NCBI GenBank assembly: GCA_965223025.1
Contig: CBDCVP010000023.1
Span: 2,232,001 to 2,296,000 of the forward strand
Reading direction: 5' to 3'
Length of the DNA: 64,000 nt
DNA from: JABDMH01 sp965223025
Lineage (GTDB): Bacteria; Bacteroidota; Bacteroidia; Chitinophagales; Saprospiraceae
Under the pieces are notes generated by a model. That model was not told the origin of the DNA. It did not search any database and saw only the letters and a program-made list of their open reading frames with translations. Positions 27,742-37,208 of the stretch are shown piece after piece; positions within the stretch are counted from its first letter, which is position 1; every line of letters begins with the position of its first letter. Both the position numbers and the translations under genes were made by a program.

Positions 27742-29337
27742 ATGCCGAAGTTTGAAAACCAATTGAGATTTCTCTGTCTTTGGATCTTCATGCTGCTGTG
27801 CAGTGCCCATGAGGTGAGCATGGTCGAAATCTGCGACAATGCCATGGACGACGATGGCAATGGGCTCATTGATCTGAACGATCCTGCGTGTGATTGTCCT
27901 GTTGCGGAGCCGGTTTCCCTGATACCCAATCCTTCATTTGAAGAAAGTAATTGCTGCCCGGTGGATCGCAGCAGCTTGCACTGCGCAGATACTTGGATTC
28001 AGGCATCCGCAGCCACGACCGATTATCTCCACAGCTGCGGATGGATGGGATGGCAAGACTTACCAGTTCCCCTACCTTTGCCTGACGGGGAAGCCTGTAT
28101 TGGTTTCAGAAATGGTCGATTTGGCCGAAATCCCAATCCCAATTGGAAGGAGTATACAGGTGCCTGTCTGACATCTCCCTTGAAGGCAGGGACCACCTAC
28201 AAATTCCAATTTCATATCGGATTTACTAATCCAAGAAACTCACCACCGCTCAACGTAGTTTTCTTCGGAAGTACTGACTGCAAACACTTGCCATTTGGCT
28301 CTGGTGACGAACGTTTTGGATGCCCTACCAATGGAGAGGGTTGGATTAAACTAAGCTCCACCCATGCCTCAGGATCAAATAGTTGGCACATCAAGAATTT
28401 TACCGTCACACCAAAGAAAGACATATTTGCCATCGCCATCGGACCCGATTGTCCCTTCGCTTTTGATACGATTAATCCATATTATTTCCTGGACAATCTC
28501 ATCTTGGCCGATGTGAAAGAGTTTGAATTTGTCATAGCGCCCACCGATCATCCATGTGCAGCCAATTTCTCCCTGACGATCCCTCATCGTGATTCACTCT
28601 CCTACCAATGGTATCGAAACGGAATTGCCCTGGTGGGAGAGCAGACAAATACATACCGACCAATAAGCGAGGGTTCCTATCAGATTCTGTTGCTAGGTCC
28701 TAGATCCTGCAAACTAACCAGTGCTTACATACACAACATTCCCGTGTCAGAAACCACCATTCGGGATCACCTGTGCGAAGGAAATGATTATAGCTATCGC
28801 GGTAAGGAATTGGCCTCTGGTGGAATCTACAGAGACACCTTAAAGACCGCCGACCAGTGCGATAGTGTCGTAGTCCTAGACCTAAAGGAGATCAGTGACA
28901 CAACTTATCAGTACAATGTCAAGATCTTTCCGGGAGAGCATGTAACCCTGGGGGGTATGTCTTTCTCCCAACCTACCAGCGAAAATGTATTACTTACTTC
29001 TTCCCTCGGTTGCGATAGTCTGGTTCACCTCAATCTAGACCATTATCAAGTATATATTCCAAACGCTTTCTCTCCCAATAATGATAGGATCAATGACGTG
29101 TTTCGAATCTATGGACAAGATGACCTTCGGCGAATCATTTCACTGCAGATTTTCGATCGCTGGGGAGGTCTCAGTTTTGCGATGGAGGACCAAGATGCCG
29201 ACGTACTCCATGTAGATTGGGACGGTTACAACCGACACAAGCAGCTAGTGGAGGGCACCTATGTCTATGTGGTTGATCTTCTGATGGACGATGGTGAAAT
29301 TCACCGAAGGTCAGGCACCTTGGCACTTATCCTTTGA
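27742..29337 (+). CDS. T9SS type B cargo protein with gliding-motility-type C-terminal domain
   Basis: 531 residues from the ATG at 27742, beginning with a signal peptide (FLCLWIFMLLCSAHE). The mature N-terminus carries an acidic EICDNAMDDDGNGLIDLNDPACDC segment, a calcium-binding thrombospondin-3-like motif. A lectin-like beta domain with several Cys pairs follows (about 40-240), then immunoglobulin-like stretches with YQWYRNG. The C-terminus from about 440 is the gliding-motility-associated domain (YIPNAFSPNNDRINDVFRIY), a type B sorting signal for T9SS export. Likely surface-exposed or released. Its 3' end overlaps the next gene by 11 bp, tail to tail. Confidence 0.88.
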   Translation: MPKFENQLRFLCLWIFMLLCSAHEVSMVEICDNAMDDDGNGLIDLNDPACDCPVAEPVSLIPNPSFEESNCCPVDRSSLHCADTWIQASAATTDYLHSCGWMGWQDLPVPLPLPDGEACIGFRNGRFGRNPNPNWKEYTGACLTSPLKAGTTYKFQFHIGFTNPRNSPPLNVVFFGSTDCKHLPFGSGDERFGCPTNGEGWIKLSSTHASGSNSWHIKNFTVTPKKDIFAIAIGPDCPFAFDTINPYYFLDNLILADVKEFEFVIAPTDHPCAANFSLTIPHRDSLSYQWYRNGIALVGEQTNTYRPISEGSYQILLLGPRSCKLTSAYIHNIPVSETTIRDHLCEGNDYSYRGKELASGGIYRDTLKTADQCDSVVVLDLKEISDTTYQYNVKIFPGEHVTLGGMSFSQPTSENVLLTSSLGCDSLVHLNLDHYQVYIPNAFSPNNDRINDVFRIYGQDDLRRIISLQIFDRWGGLSFAMEDQDADVLHVDWDGYNRHKQLVEGTYVYVVDLLMDDGEIHRRSGTLALIL

Positions 29338-30601
29338 TATCCAGTTGAATTCGACCCCTCAACCCAATCTGCAATCCTTCTTGTGAGTAGCTCAACGAAT
29401 CAAATCCGATTTGGTCAGAATAGACAACCTCTGTACGATCAGATTCCAATTTGTTGATCAATGAAGTAATCCAGGTAGTGGCTGTCTCCAAATCAACAGG
29501 CAAATGTTTCTCCAATGTCGACTTGACAAAACGTTTGCCAGCATAAAGAACTGCTTTGGTCAGCAATCCAGCATTTTGATCAACTGAGACCGATAACTGA
29601 TCCAAGTCCATGACTTGATTTAGCATGTCTAATCTCGGTCGAAATGCTAGTAAAATGTCAGTTTTCTTCATTGCTTCTAACATTAAACTTATTTGAAGGT
29701 CCTTCTGGTTGCCCCGTACTTGCACCCTGTTGATTTTACTTGGCATACCAGCTCTTTCGTTGATCTGGTCAATATTTTCGGCCAGCATCTGATTGACTTC
29801 AGCGTACGTCAGTTCCAAAATTGAAATACGCTGATCCTGCGTCTCTCCTGAATGAATAATCACGCCTACCGGGTGTTCATTGCTGCTGAAATCTATGGGG
29901 CTCAGGTCTACGTCTGTGAGCGTTTGTAACTGAAGAAATCCACCGTCGAATCCCAAGTGACAGATTTGCATTTTGACCAAATCAGGCTTCATCACCAAAC
30001 CCTCCTCAGGAAGGGCATTACCCAGGCCAGCTGCCAGGGCTGATTCCATCATTGATTTGAGATCCAAAGAATTAAGTCCTCTATTAATCGTTTTCTCCAA
30101 GCGAAATTGCATACGATTCGTGATCCATTGTAGACTGCGCCTGGGTCGGCATGAAAGACCGAAACTAGATAAACGGACCCCTTCCCATCGGGTCTCAAGG
30201 AGGGACACATGCAAATTTAGAATCCGATGTAGATCCAGCTCACAGTGAATATGAAAGTCAAAAAAAAGCCTTCCTTCCAACCATGGATTCTTCGGTCGAT
30301 TGCGACGTTTCACCTTGCCATTAGCAACGATGCCCAGTCTGACTCCATCGTGACTAAATTCACTTTGATGCACATCCAGACACGACAAAATAAGTGTAAA
30401 TGAACCTAAAACCGGTCGCGAGAAGATCAGCGGCCGATGCAGATATCCCTGCATTTGCTGCGCGACAGACCGCGACAAAGCAGATTCTGATACCTTTATA
30501 TCTAGATGAACATTTCGAATGCGCAAGATATTGTATTTAGTAGCGCTGCCGTTGACCTTAGGGCATTTTCGACCGCAAGGGCATGCCCCATTTTTTCGCA
30601 A
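29327..30601 (-). CDS. DUF4403-like protein
   Basis: 424 residues, starting with TTG at 30601; no ATG is near, so the start is uncertain, and another TTG lies about 24 codons later. The body is long amphipathic beta strands and helices without a clear signal peptide, and it resembles the DUF4403 family, which is known from Bacteroidota genomes and has been linked to lipid-binding folds. The N-terminus NGACPCGRKCP is a small Cys cluster and may lie outside the true protein. The gene converges with and overlaps the type B cargo gene by 11 bp. Assignment is moderate. Confidence 0.6.
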   Translation of the reverse strand: MRKNGACPCGRKCPKVNGSATKYNILRIRNVHLDIKVSESALSRSVAQQMQGYLHRPLIFSRPVLGSFTLILSCLDVHQSEFSHDGVRLGIVANGKVKRRNRPKNPWLEGRLFFDFHIHCELDLHRILNLHVSLLETRWEGVRLSSFGLSCRPRRSLQWITNRMQFRLEKTINRGLNSLDLKSMMESALAAGLGNALPEEGLVMKPDLVKMQICHLGFDGGFLQLQTLTDVDLSPIDFSSNEHPVGVIIHSGETQDQRISILELTYAEVNQMLAENIDQINERAGMPSKINRVQVRGNQKDLQISLMLEAMKKTDILLAFRPRLDMLNQVMDLDQLSVSVDQNAGLLTKAVLYAGKRFVKSTLEKHLPVDLETATTWITSLINKLESDRTEVVYSDQIGFDSLSYSQEGLQIGLRGRIQLDIKG

Positions 30602-30710
30602 ACCCCTCCCCTGCCAAAATCAGGTACAAATATGCTCAATTTTGATAGAAGCTCCATTTGGTTAAAGGGATGAAAAGGCATTACCAGGCATTGAATAACC
30701 AGCTAGAAGC

Positions 30711-31259
30711 ATGAATAATCTTATGGAAGAACAAGTACGAATTGGTATCATCAACGTTTCGGACAGGGCCAGCCAGGGCATTTACGAGGACATCCCTGGC
30801 AAAGCGATCTTACAGACCCTCACCTCGTACCTCAAATCAACATTTGAAGCAGAGTATCGAGTGATCCCGGATGAGCAAATGCTGATCGAACAAACCATGA
30901 GAGAGATGGCAGATGAGAGAGCATGCTGCCTGATTGTAACCTCAGGAGGTACCGGACCTGCCATCCGAGATGTAACCCCGGAAGCCACCCATGCAGTTTG
31001 TGAGAAGATGCTTCCCGGATTTGGAGAGCTGATGCGCATGGAGAGTCTCAAGTATGTGCCCACAGCGATTTTATCCCGGCAAACCGCCGGTATTCGGGGT
31101 GGGACCTTAATCATCAACCTGCCTGGCAAGCCCAAAGCAATCAAGGAATGCCTAGATGCAGTTTTTCCAGCCGTCCCCTACTGTATCGACTTGCTAAATG
31201 GTCCCTATCTAGAAGTGAATGAAGATATCATCAAGGCTTTTCGCCCTAGAAGTGCCTAA
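30711..31259 (+). CDS. mog: MogA/MoaB-type molybdopterin adenylyltransferase
   Basis: 182 residues. It adenylates molybdopterin before molybdate insertion in molybdenum-cofactor synthesis. VTSGGTGPAIRDVTPEATHAV and SRQTAGIRGGTLIINLPGKPKAI are the two signature blocks that distinguish Mog from other MPT-binding domains. I see no other cofactor gene in the window, so it stands alone between the DUF4403-like gene and a convergent lipoprotein gene. Full length for the family. Confidence 0.9.
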   Translation: MNNLMEEQVRIGIINVSDRASQGIYEDIPGKAILQTLTSYLKSTFEAEYRVIPDEQMLIEQTMREMADERACCLIVTSGGTGPAIRDVTPEATHAVCEKMLPGFGELMRMESLKYVPTAILSRQTAGIRGGTLIINLPGKPKAIKECLDAVFPAVPYCIDLLNGPYLEVNEDIIKAFRPRSA

Positions 31260-31453
31260 AGGTGCCTCGAAAAACTCGGTTACGGGCTCAGCAAAATTTC
31301 GGTCGAAATTTATCAATGAATCTTTCCAATTTATACTTTGTTATTCCTCAGTTACTTAGCTGAGGCTGAGCTTCTTCGGATGCCTCGTCTAAATCGAAAA
31401 TATTTCATTTTGAGCCTCGATCAGACTTTCCAGAGGCACCCTAAAGTACGTGG

Positions 31454-32023
31454 TCACTGGATGATTTGGAACGAGTCCAAGAATCTTTCGATATCGGGAC
31501 TGAGGGCATATGCTTTTTGTACCGCTACCTGAACCGAATAAAAGTAGGCATCTGTCAGGTAGGCCTTGGTTTTAATGACAAGCTCTCCATCCTGAGCGTG
31601 GAGTCGCCAATATCGACCAGGAAATTGCAGACGATATTTGATGGCATCCTGAAATATCACCTCCCCATCGATAGACTTTGCCGATTGATCCACGGTGGCA
31701 TCTAAAAACGCGTCCTGGAGATCTATGTCTGATCTTGGGATCAACGACGTATCCAACCGATAGAAACTAATCGAAAAAGCAAATGTGGTCAATGAATCTT
31801 TGGTGCGCTTATGATGGTAGGTATAATAGTCCACCTTACCCATGTCAGTATCGATTTCCTGCCAGGTACGCAGCATGGGTCCTGGAGCCATGATCTCACA
31901 TGCACCCTCCTGCGGTCTAAACCACGCCCAGCTATCTGCCTGCTGCAGATTGCAAGCCACGACTAGATAGCATAGATAGATGATTGCTGACATACAATGT
32001 CCGGTATTGGTAGTAAAATTCAT
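31454..32023 (-). CDS. putative lipoprotein of unknown function
   Basis: 189 residues from the ATG at 32023; an ATG at 31993 is equally possible. A short hydrophobic stretch ends in the lipobox YLVVA-C, suggesting an outer-membrane lipoprotein. The mature part is a beta-rich domain with frequent Tyr (YYTYHHKRTKDSLTTFAFSISFYRL) and ends IERFLDSFQIIQ, like proteins annotated 'DUF-type lipoprotein'. No named family recognised. It converges with mog. Confidence 0.65.
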   Translation of the reverse strand: MNFTTNTGHCMSAIIYLCYLVVACNLQQADSWAWFRPQEGACEIMAPGPMLRTWQEIDTDMGKVDYYTYHHKRTKDSLTTFAFSISFYRLDTSLIPRSDIDLQDAFLDATVDQSAKSIDGEVIFQDAIKYRLQFPGRYWRLHAQDGELVIKTKAYLTDAYFYSVQVAVQKAYALSPDIERFLDSFQIIQ

Positions 32024-32282
32024 CAAATTATCATCACGATAGACCACATCCTTGATGTTTAGGAAAGTATTAACAGGTGCCAACAGCTGTGTGGGGGGTG
32101 AACACTAAAAATAAGGAGGGGAAAAAGCACCTAAGCTCATTATTAGTAGCCACTTAACTTTCCGGCACTGCCTCAGGATACACCACTTCGTCCTTTGTCA
32201 AAAGCATGGGTAATACTTACAACAACAGGTGGATATTAAAAATGGAAATGCGCACAAGTAAAGCCATGATATAGATAAGCAT

Positions 32283-32290
32283 TATATTTG
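32283..32290 (+). promoter_or_regulatory. lpdA -7-like box
   Basis: TATATTTG matches the Bacteroidota -7 consensus TANNTTTG and lies 31 bp before the ATG. No -33 TTG is seen at the right distance, so this is weak. Confidence 0.3.
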
Positions 32291-32321
32291 ACGGCCTTTA
32301 CTAATCACCGAAAAAGATCAA

Positions 32322-33719
32322 ATGAAATACGATATCATCATCATTGGAAGTGGCCCAGGTGGCTATGTAGCAGCCATTAGGGCATCCCAACTGGGTAAGA
32401 AAGTTGCCATTGTCGAGAGAGAATCATTGGGAGGAATATGCCTAAACTGGGGTTGCATCCCAACAAAAGCCCTATTAAAAAGTGCCCAGGTTTTTGACTA
32501 CATCAATCATGCAGCAGATTATGGCATAAAATCGAGCAAGGCAAGCGTAGATTTTTCTGCCACCATTGCTCGTAGCCGCGACGTAGCTTCGGGGATGAGT
32601 AAAGGTGTTCAGTTTCTCATGCGAAAGAACAAGATTGAGGTGATCATTGGCACTGGAAAACTGGTCAAAGCCAACAAAGTAGAAGTGACCGCCAACGGTG
32701 GTAAAAAGCAAGAAATTGAGGCTCCCCACATTATTGTGGCAACGGGTGGCAGGTCTAAGGAGCTGCCTAACCTACCGATCGATGGCAAGAAAATCATCGG
32801 ATATCGTGAAGCCATGAGCCTTGCCACGCAGCCCAAATCCATGGTCGTGGTAGGTGCCGGCGCTATTGGCGCAGAGTTTGCATACTTCTATCATACCATT
32901 GGCACCGAAGTCACTGTCGTGGAATTTCTCGAACAGGGCCTGCTGCCAAGGGAAGATGCCGAGATTTCCAAGGAGTTGGGTAAGGCTTTCCATAAGTTAG
33001 GTATCCAGGTAAAGGCAAATACCAGTGTGGAATCTGTCGATACAAGCGGAAAAAAATTAAAAGTGCAGACCAAGGATCGCAAGAGTGGAAAAGATGCTGT
33101 GATAGAATGCGACATCGTACTATCAGCAGCTGGGGTATCTCCCAATACTGAGCAGATTGGATTGGAGGAGGTTGGTGTCAAAACTGAGAGAGGCCTGATC
33201 TTGGTCGATGCCTACTATCGCACCAATATACCTGGAATTTATGCGATCGGTGATGTAATCCCTGGCCCTGCACTCGCACATGTTGCCAGCGCTGAAGGTA
33301 TCTTATGTGTAGAAAAAATTGCTGGAGAAAACCCACAGCCCATCGACTACAATAATATCCCATCCTGTACATACTGCCACCCAGAAGTAGCCAGCGTGGG
33401 TTATACGGAAGAAGCTGCGAAGGAAGAGGGGTACGAATTGAAAATCGGAAAATTTCCATTCTCTGCCTCGGGCAAAGCAAGCGCGGCAGGACACAAAGTC
33501 GGATTTGTCAAGGTAATCTATGACGCCAAATATGGGGAGTGGCTGGGAACACACATGATTGGTGAAAATGTGACAGAATTGATTGCCGAGGTGGTAGCAG
33601 CCCGAAAGCTTGAAACCACCGGTCACGAGATTATTAAAACCATCCACCCACACCCGACGTTGAGTGAGGCTATTATGGAGGCTTCGGCTGCTGCCTATGA
33701 TGAAGTGATCCACCTCTGA
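32322..33719 (+). CDS. lpdA: dihydrolipoyl dehydrogenase (E3)
   Basis: 465 residues. The FAD enzyme that reoxidises lipoamide in pyruvate and 2-oxoglutarate dehydrogenase complexes and the glycine cleavage system. IIIGSGPGGYVAAIRASQLG binds FAD, and the redox disulphide is GGICLNWGCIPTKALL (Cys40, Cys45). The NAD site is VVVGAGAIGAEFAYFYHTIG and the C-terminal active-site base lies in HPHPTLSEAIMEA. A full-length, ordinary E3. No E1 or E2 gene is adjacent. Confidence 0.97.
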   Translation: MKYDIIIIGSGPGGYVAAIRASQLGKKVAIVERESLGGICLNWGCIPTKALLKSAQVFDYINHAADYGIKSSKASVDFSATIARSRDVASGMSKGVQFLMRKNKIEVIIGTGKLVKANKVEVTANGGKKQEIEAPHIIVATGGRSKELPNLPIDGKKIIGYREAMSLATQPKSMVVVGAGAIGAEFAYFYHTIGTEVTVVEFLEQGLLPREDAEISKELGKAFHKLGIQVKANTSVESVDTSGKKLKVQTKDRKSGKDAVIECDIVLSAAGVSPNTEQIGLEEVGVKTERGLILVDAYYRTNIPGIYAIGDVIPGPALAHVASAEGILCVEKIAGENPQPIDYNNIPSCTYCHPEVASVGYTEEAAKEEGYELKIGKFPFSASGKASAAGHKVGFVKVIYDAKYGEWLGTHMIGENVTELIAEVVAARKLETTGHEIIKTIHPHPTLSEAIMEASAAAYDEVIHL

Positions 33720-33973
33720 CATAGATCTGGATATCAGATCAAGTAGTTTATCCCATTTAGGAAGGCAATAGCGGGCTTAGACCCGAAGATGACTCGATTG
33801 GAGACAAAGATCATATGGATAATAAGTTATATATGTAAAAAAAACATATTATTAATAATTAAGATTGAATGAAAAAATCACTTACATTTACCACTCAGCC
33901 AGGTTTTGACTGACATTACGAGTTACGCTTACATACTGTGTGATGGACTTCGACGACTAATTTCTCAAGACCT

Positions 33974-35899
33974 ATGAACATAAACCGATACTCAAGGACT
34001 TACCTATTACTGCTCCTGTTCCTGGCTTTCGTTTTAGCCCCATCACCGACGTGGGCGCAATTTCGATCTTTGGATGGATCCGGAAATAATTTGGCATCTC
34101 CTGGACTTGGTGCTGTAGGCTCTCCCATCCGGTACATTGTCCCCAAGGATTTCTCAGATGGTATTGGTATGCCCAATGGCATAAATCGGCCTAATGCACG
34201 CATCGTCAGCAACGAACTCTTTGCCCAAGACGAGGTCATCTACGATGCGCATAATCTTACGGATTACATCTGGGTATTCGGTCAATTTGTAGACCACGAC
34301 ATCACGCTGATACAGGATAATCGAGACGAACCTGCCTTTATACCCGTACCAGCATGTGATGAAGTATTCGATCCAGATTGTCAGGGTGGATCACAGATCG
34401 TAATGATGCGATCAAAAGCCATGAATGGCACAGGTACCGAGACCGGCAATCCCAGGATTTACAGCAACTCGGTGACACCTTTTATCGATGGCTCAGCCAT
34501 TTATGGTTCGGATGTATCTCGGGCGTCTTGGTTGAGGACTCGAAGTAAAGGAAAACTTAAAGTATCTCAAGGTAATAACCTGCCTTTCAATACTTTGAAT
34601 TCTGAGATCAATGGGCCTACAGATGAGAATTCTCCTCATATGGACCTGAATGCTGGCTCAGATGAACGGAGATGGTTTATCGCTGGAGATGTGAGAGCCA
34701 ATGAAAACATCATGCTCGCCGCCATGCACACCCTATTCGTCAGAGAACACAACCGTTTGTGCGATGAATTGAGTGCTCGAAATGCTACGTTGGATGATGA
34801 GTCATTGTATCAACAGGCTCGCAAACTAGTGGGTGCGATGATACAAAAGATTGTCTACGATGAGTGGCTTCCTGCCATGGGAGTCATCCTTGAACCTTAT
34901 CGAAGTTACCAAGCTTCTGTTGACCCCAATGTCACCAATGTCTTCACTGCAGCAGCGTTCCGGTTTGGGCATACCTTGCTGAGCGAGGATCTATTGCGGA
35001 TGGATGACGGATGCAGGACCATACCAAGTGGGGACATGACACTGAGCGAGGCTTTCTTCAATCCCTCTTTAGTCATTGAAAGTGGCATCGATCCATTGTT
35101 TAAGGGTATGAGTGCGCAAATTCAGCAGGCTCTGGATTGCAAAATGATAGATGATGTGAGAAACTTCCTATTTGGACCTCCGGGCTCCAATCTTGGGATG
35201 GATCTGGCTGCCATTAACATTGCAAGAGGTCGTGAGCGAGGCCTACCCGACTATAATAGTATCCGTGACGCTTTGGGGCTGGGTCGTGTAAGGACATTTG
35301 AAGAAATTTGCATCGTACCAGATGAACTGAGAATTATGAAACTTCTGTATCTGACGGTCGATGACATCGATCCCTGGGTGGGCATGTTAGCAGAGCAGCA
35401 TTTACCAGACGCCATGTTCGGCGAGAGCATTATGAGGGTCATGAAGGACCAGTTTCGGGCCCTTCGGGATGGAGATCGGTTCTTCTATCTATCAGATGAA
35501 AATCTATCCGACTACGAACGAGATCTCATAGCCTCCACAACCCTGGCAAAAATTATTCGCCGCAACACAAATCTTGAGACTATCCAGGACAACGTCTTTG
35601 TCATGGATCGGATTTGCAAGATCAACACCATAGAAAACCAACATTTGAGCTTGTCGGTTGCTCCAAATCCCATCGTCGACAGCTATCAGCTATCCATTTA
35701 CGCCTTTGATCAAGGTGATGCTGAGATGCATGTCACCGATATGTTGGGAAGAGTCATCCAGCATCGCACGCTTCAAATCGCGAAGGGTCCCAATGACTTT
35801 AGCATCTTATTTCCCGTGGCTGCTCCCTTGGGTGTGTACACTCTTGCCATCAATATGGGTGCACATAAGAATACCATGAAAGTCGTGAAGTCGTACTGA
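33974..35899 (+). CDS. animal-type haem peroxidase with T9SS sorting domain
   Basis: 641 residues. The signal peptide ends TWAQ at about 29. The body is an animal haem peroxidase domain: distal WVFGQFVDHDITL (His108, the catalytic histidine), the central AGDVRANENIMLAAMHTLFVREHNRL motif, and FRFGHTLL with proximal His333. After about 555 comes a T9SS type A domain (APNPIVDSYQLSIY, MLGRVIQHRTL, PLGVYTLAIN). It is thus likely a secreted, surface-held peroxidase that oxidises halides or organic substrates. Bacterial members of this family exist, but their roles are poorly known. It stands alone, between lpdA and a small membrane-protein gene. Confidence 0.93.
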   Translation: MNINRYSRTYLLLLLFLAFVLAPSPTWAQFRSLDGSGNNLASPGLGAVGSPIRYIVPKDFSDGIGMPNGINRPNARIVSNELFAQDEVIYDAHNLTDYIWVFGQFVDHDITLIQDNRDEPAFIPVPACDEVFDPDCQGGSQIVMMRSKAMNGTGTETGNPRIYSNSVTPFIDGSAIYGSDVSRASWLRTRSKGKLKVSQGNNLPFNTLNSEINGPTDENSPHMDLNAGSDERRWFIAGDVRANENIMLAAMHTLFVREHNRLCDELSARNATLDDESLYQQARKLVGAMIQKIVYDEWLPAMGVILEPYRSYQASVDPNVTNVFTAAAFRFGHTLLSEDLLRMDDGCRTIPSGDMTLSEAFFNPSLVIESGIDPLFKGMSAQIQQALDCKMIDDVRNFLFGPPGSNLGMDLAAINIARGRERGLPDYNSIRDALGLGRVRTFEEICIVPDELRIMKLLYLTVDDIDPWVGMLAEQHLPDAMFGESIMRVMKDQFRALRDGDRFFYLSDENLSDYERDLIASTTLAKIIRRNTNLETIQDNVFVMDRICKINTIENQHLSLSVAPNPIVDSYQLSIYAFDQGDAEMHVTDMLGRVIQHRTLQIAKGPNDFSILFPVAAPLGVYTLAINMGAHKNTMKVVKSY

Positions 35900-35987
35900 C
35901 GACCTGGCATTCCACCTTTTCCTGCTCCTATGGCAATATGCTGCGAAGATGCCCGGAATCGCGCATCGGTCTCGTGCTTACCAACCC

Positions 35988-36221
35988 TTAGGTTTTCCAT
36001 TTATCATCTTGCTCGTACTTGTTGCCTTGTACCAGCACCACGATAATCAGACCAATAATAATCATGAGAATTTTCATGAGGAGTCCAAATACAGGACTGA
36101 TCCGATCCATCCAGGCCAAGAAAGAAAGTCGGATTCCCACCAGGGCCAGTGTCAATGACACAAAACCAAGGATAAACAAAATGAATCCGATCAGTGTATA
36201 GAGATCCCTGCGGTTCATCAT
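35988..36221 (-). CDS. small membrane protein, two helices
   Basis: 77 residues, with helices TLIGFILFILGFVSLTLALV and LLMKILMIIIGLIIVVLV; the N-terminus MMNRRDLY is positively charged. I recognise no family, though similar small proteins occur in Bacteroidota. The start at 36221 (an ATG pair) is clean, and the strong hydrophobic pattern makes it probably real. Confidence 0.6.
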   Translation of the reverse strand: MMNRRDLYTLIGFILFILGFVSLTLALVGIRLSFLAWMDRISPVFGLLMKILMIIIGLIIVVLVQGNKYEQDDKWKT

Positions 36222-36359
36222 GCGAAATTAAAATAAGTTAGAGACTTGATGACCGTGAGCAAGTTGGATTTGCTTGATCAATCTAGGTATCAAAACTCGG
36301 TCTACTCTCCGAGTTCTCTTCGTCGAACTTCATGTATCTTTGTGCTGAATACCCAGTCA

Positions 36360-37208
36360 ATGGTAAAGATCATAGAGTGTCCTCGCGATGCCATGCAAGG
36401 AATTCCTGAATTTATTCCAACGGAGAAGAAGGCTAAGTACCTAAGTACGCTATTGAAAGTTGGATATGACACCATCGATTTCGGCAGTTTTGTTTCGCCC
36501 AAAGCCATTCCACAGATGCGTGATACCGCCGAGATATTGGCGAAGATCGATCTTGTAGACTCATCTTCCAAACTCCTAGCCATTGTAGCAAACCATCGAG
36601 GTGCCCTAGAAGCATCTAGTTTTGAGGAGATCGCTTTCTTAGGCTATCCCTTCTCGGTATCTGAAACTTTTCAAATTAGAAATACCAATGCGACCATTGC
36701 CGAATCTCTGCAAAGAGTGGCGCAGATTCAAGAAATCTGTCATCAACGAAATAAGCAATTGGTCATCTACCTTTCTATGGCTTTCGGCAATCCATATCAG
36801 GATCCCTGGAATGTCGAAGTAGTACAGGGGTGGGTAGACCAGCTGGCCGATATGGAAGTAAAAATCATGGCACTTTCAGACACGGTAGGGGTATCTACCC
36901 CTCAGAGTATTTCGTACCTGTTTTCAAATCTAATTCCGCCCTATCCCGATGTAGAATTTGGCGCTCATCTGCACACGACACCCGACACCTGGTATCAGAA
37001 AGTACATGCTGCTTATCAAAGCGGATGCAAGCGTTTTGATAGCGCCATCAATGGATACGGAGGCTGCCCAATGGCAAAGCACGACCTCACAGGCAATATG
37101 GCAACAGAGCATATGTTGGCTTACTGCCAACGTCATGATGTGGCCCATTCGCTAGACCTGGCGGCGTTCGAACGAGCCCTGGCAGAAGCTGCCTTAGTTT
37201 TCCCGTAA
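36360..37208 (+). CDS. hydroxymethylglutaryl-CoA lyase-like
   Basis: 282 residues from the ATG at 36360. HMG-CoA lyase splits HMG-CoA to acetoacetate and acetyl-CoA, the last step of leucine breakdown. The metal and active-site blocks are visible but varied: IIECPRDAMQGIPE (normally EVGPRDGLQ), TIDFGSFVSPKAIPQM, ALSDTVGVSTPQSI, AHLHTTPDTW and INGYGGCPMAKHDLTGNMATEHM, which keeps the loop Cys. The fold and motif order fit this DRE-TIM family member. The first-motif changes leave a small chance that it acts on a related thioester. It is convergent with the helical-repeat gene beside leuA. Confidence 0.85.
   Translation: MVKIIECPRDAMQGIPEFIPTEKKAKYLSTLLKVGYDTIDFGSFVSPKAIPQMRDTAEILAKIDLVDSSSKLLAIVANHRGALEASSFEEIAFLGYPFSVSETFQIRNTNATIAESLQRVAQIQEICHQRNKQLVIYLSMAFGNPYQDPWNVEVVQGWVDQLADMEVKIMALSDTVGVSTPQSISYLFSNLIPPYPDVEFGAHLHTTPDTWYQKVHAAYQSGCKRFDSAINGYGGCPMAKHDLTGNMATEHMLAYCQRHDVAHSLDLAAFERALAEAALVFP

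Noticed and set aside
31346..31365. Hairpin CCTCAG...CTGAGG between mog and the convergent lipoprotein gene
   Set aside because: No T-tract on either side, so not called a terminator; the stem is short.
33722..33745. GATCTG...CAGATC hairpin after lpdA
   Set aside because: No U-tract follows, and the stem is only six base pairs.
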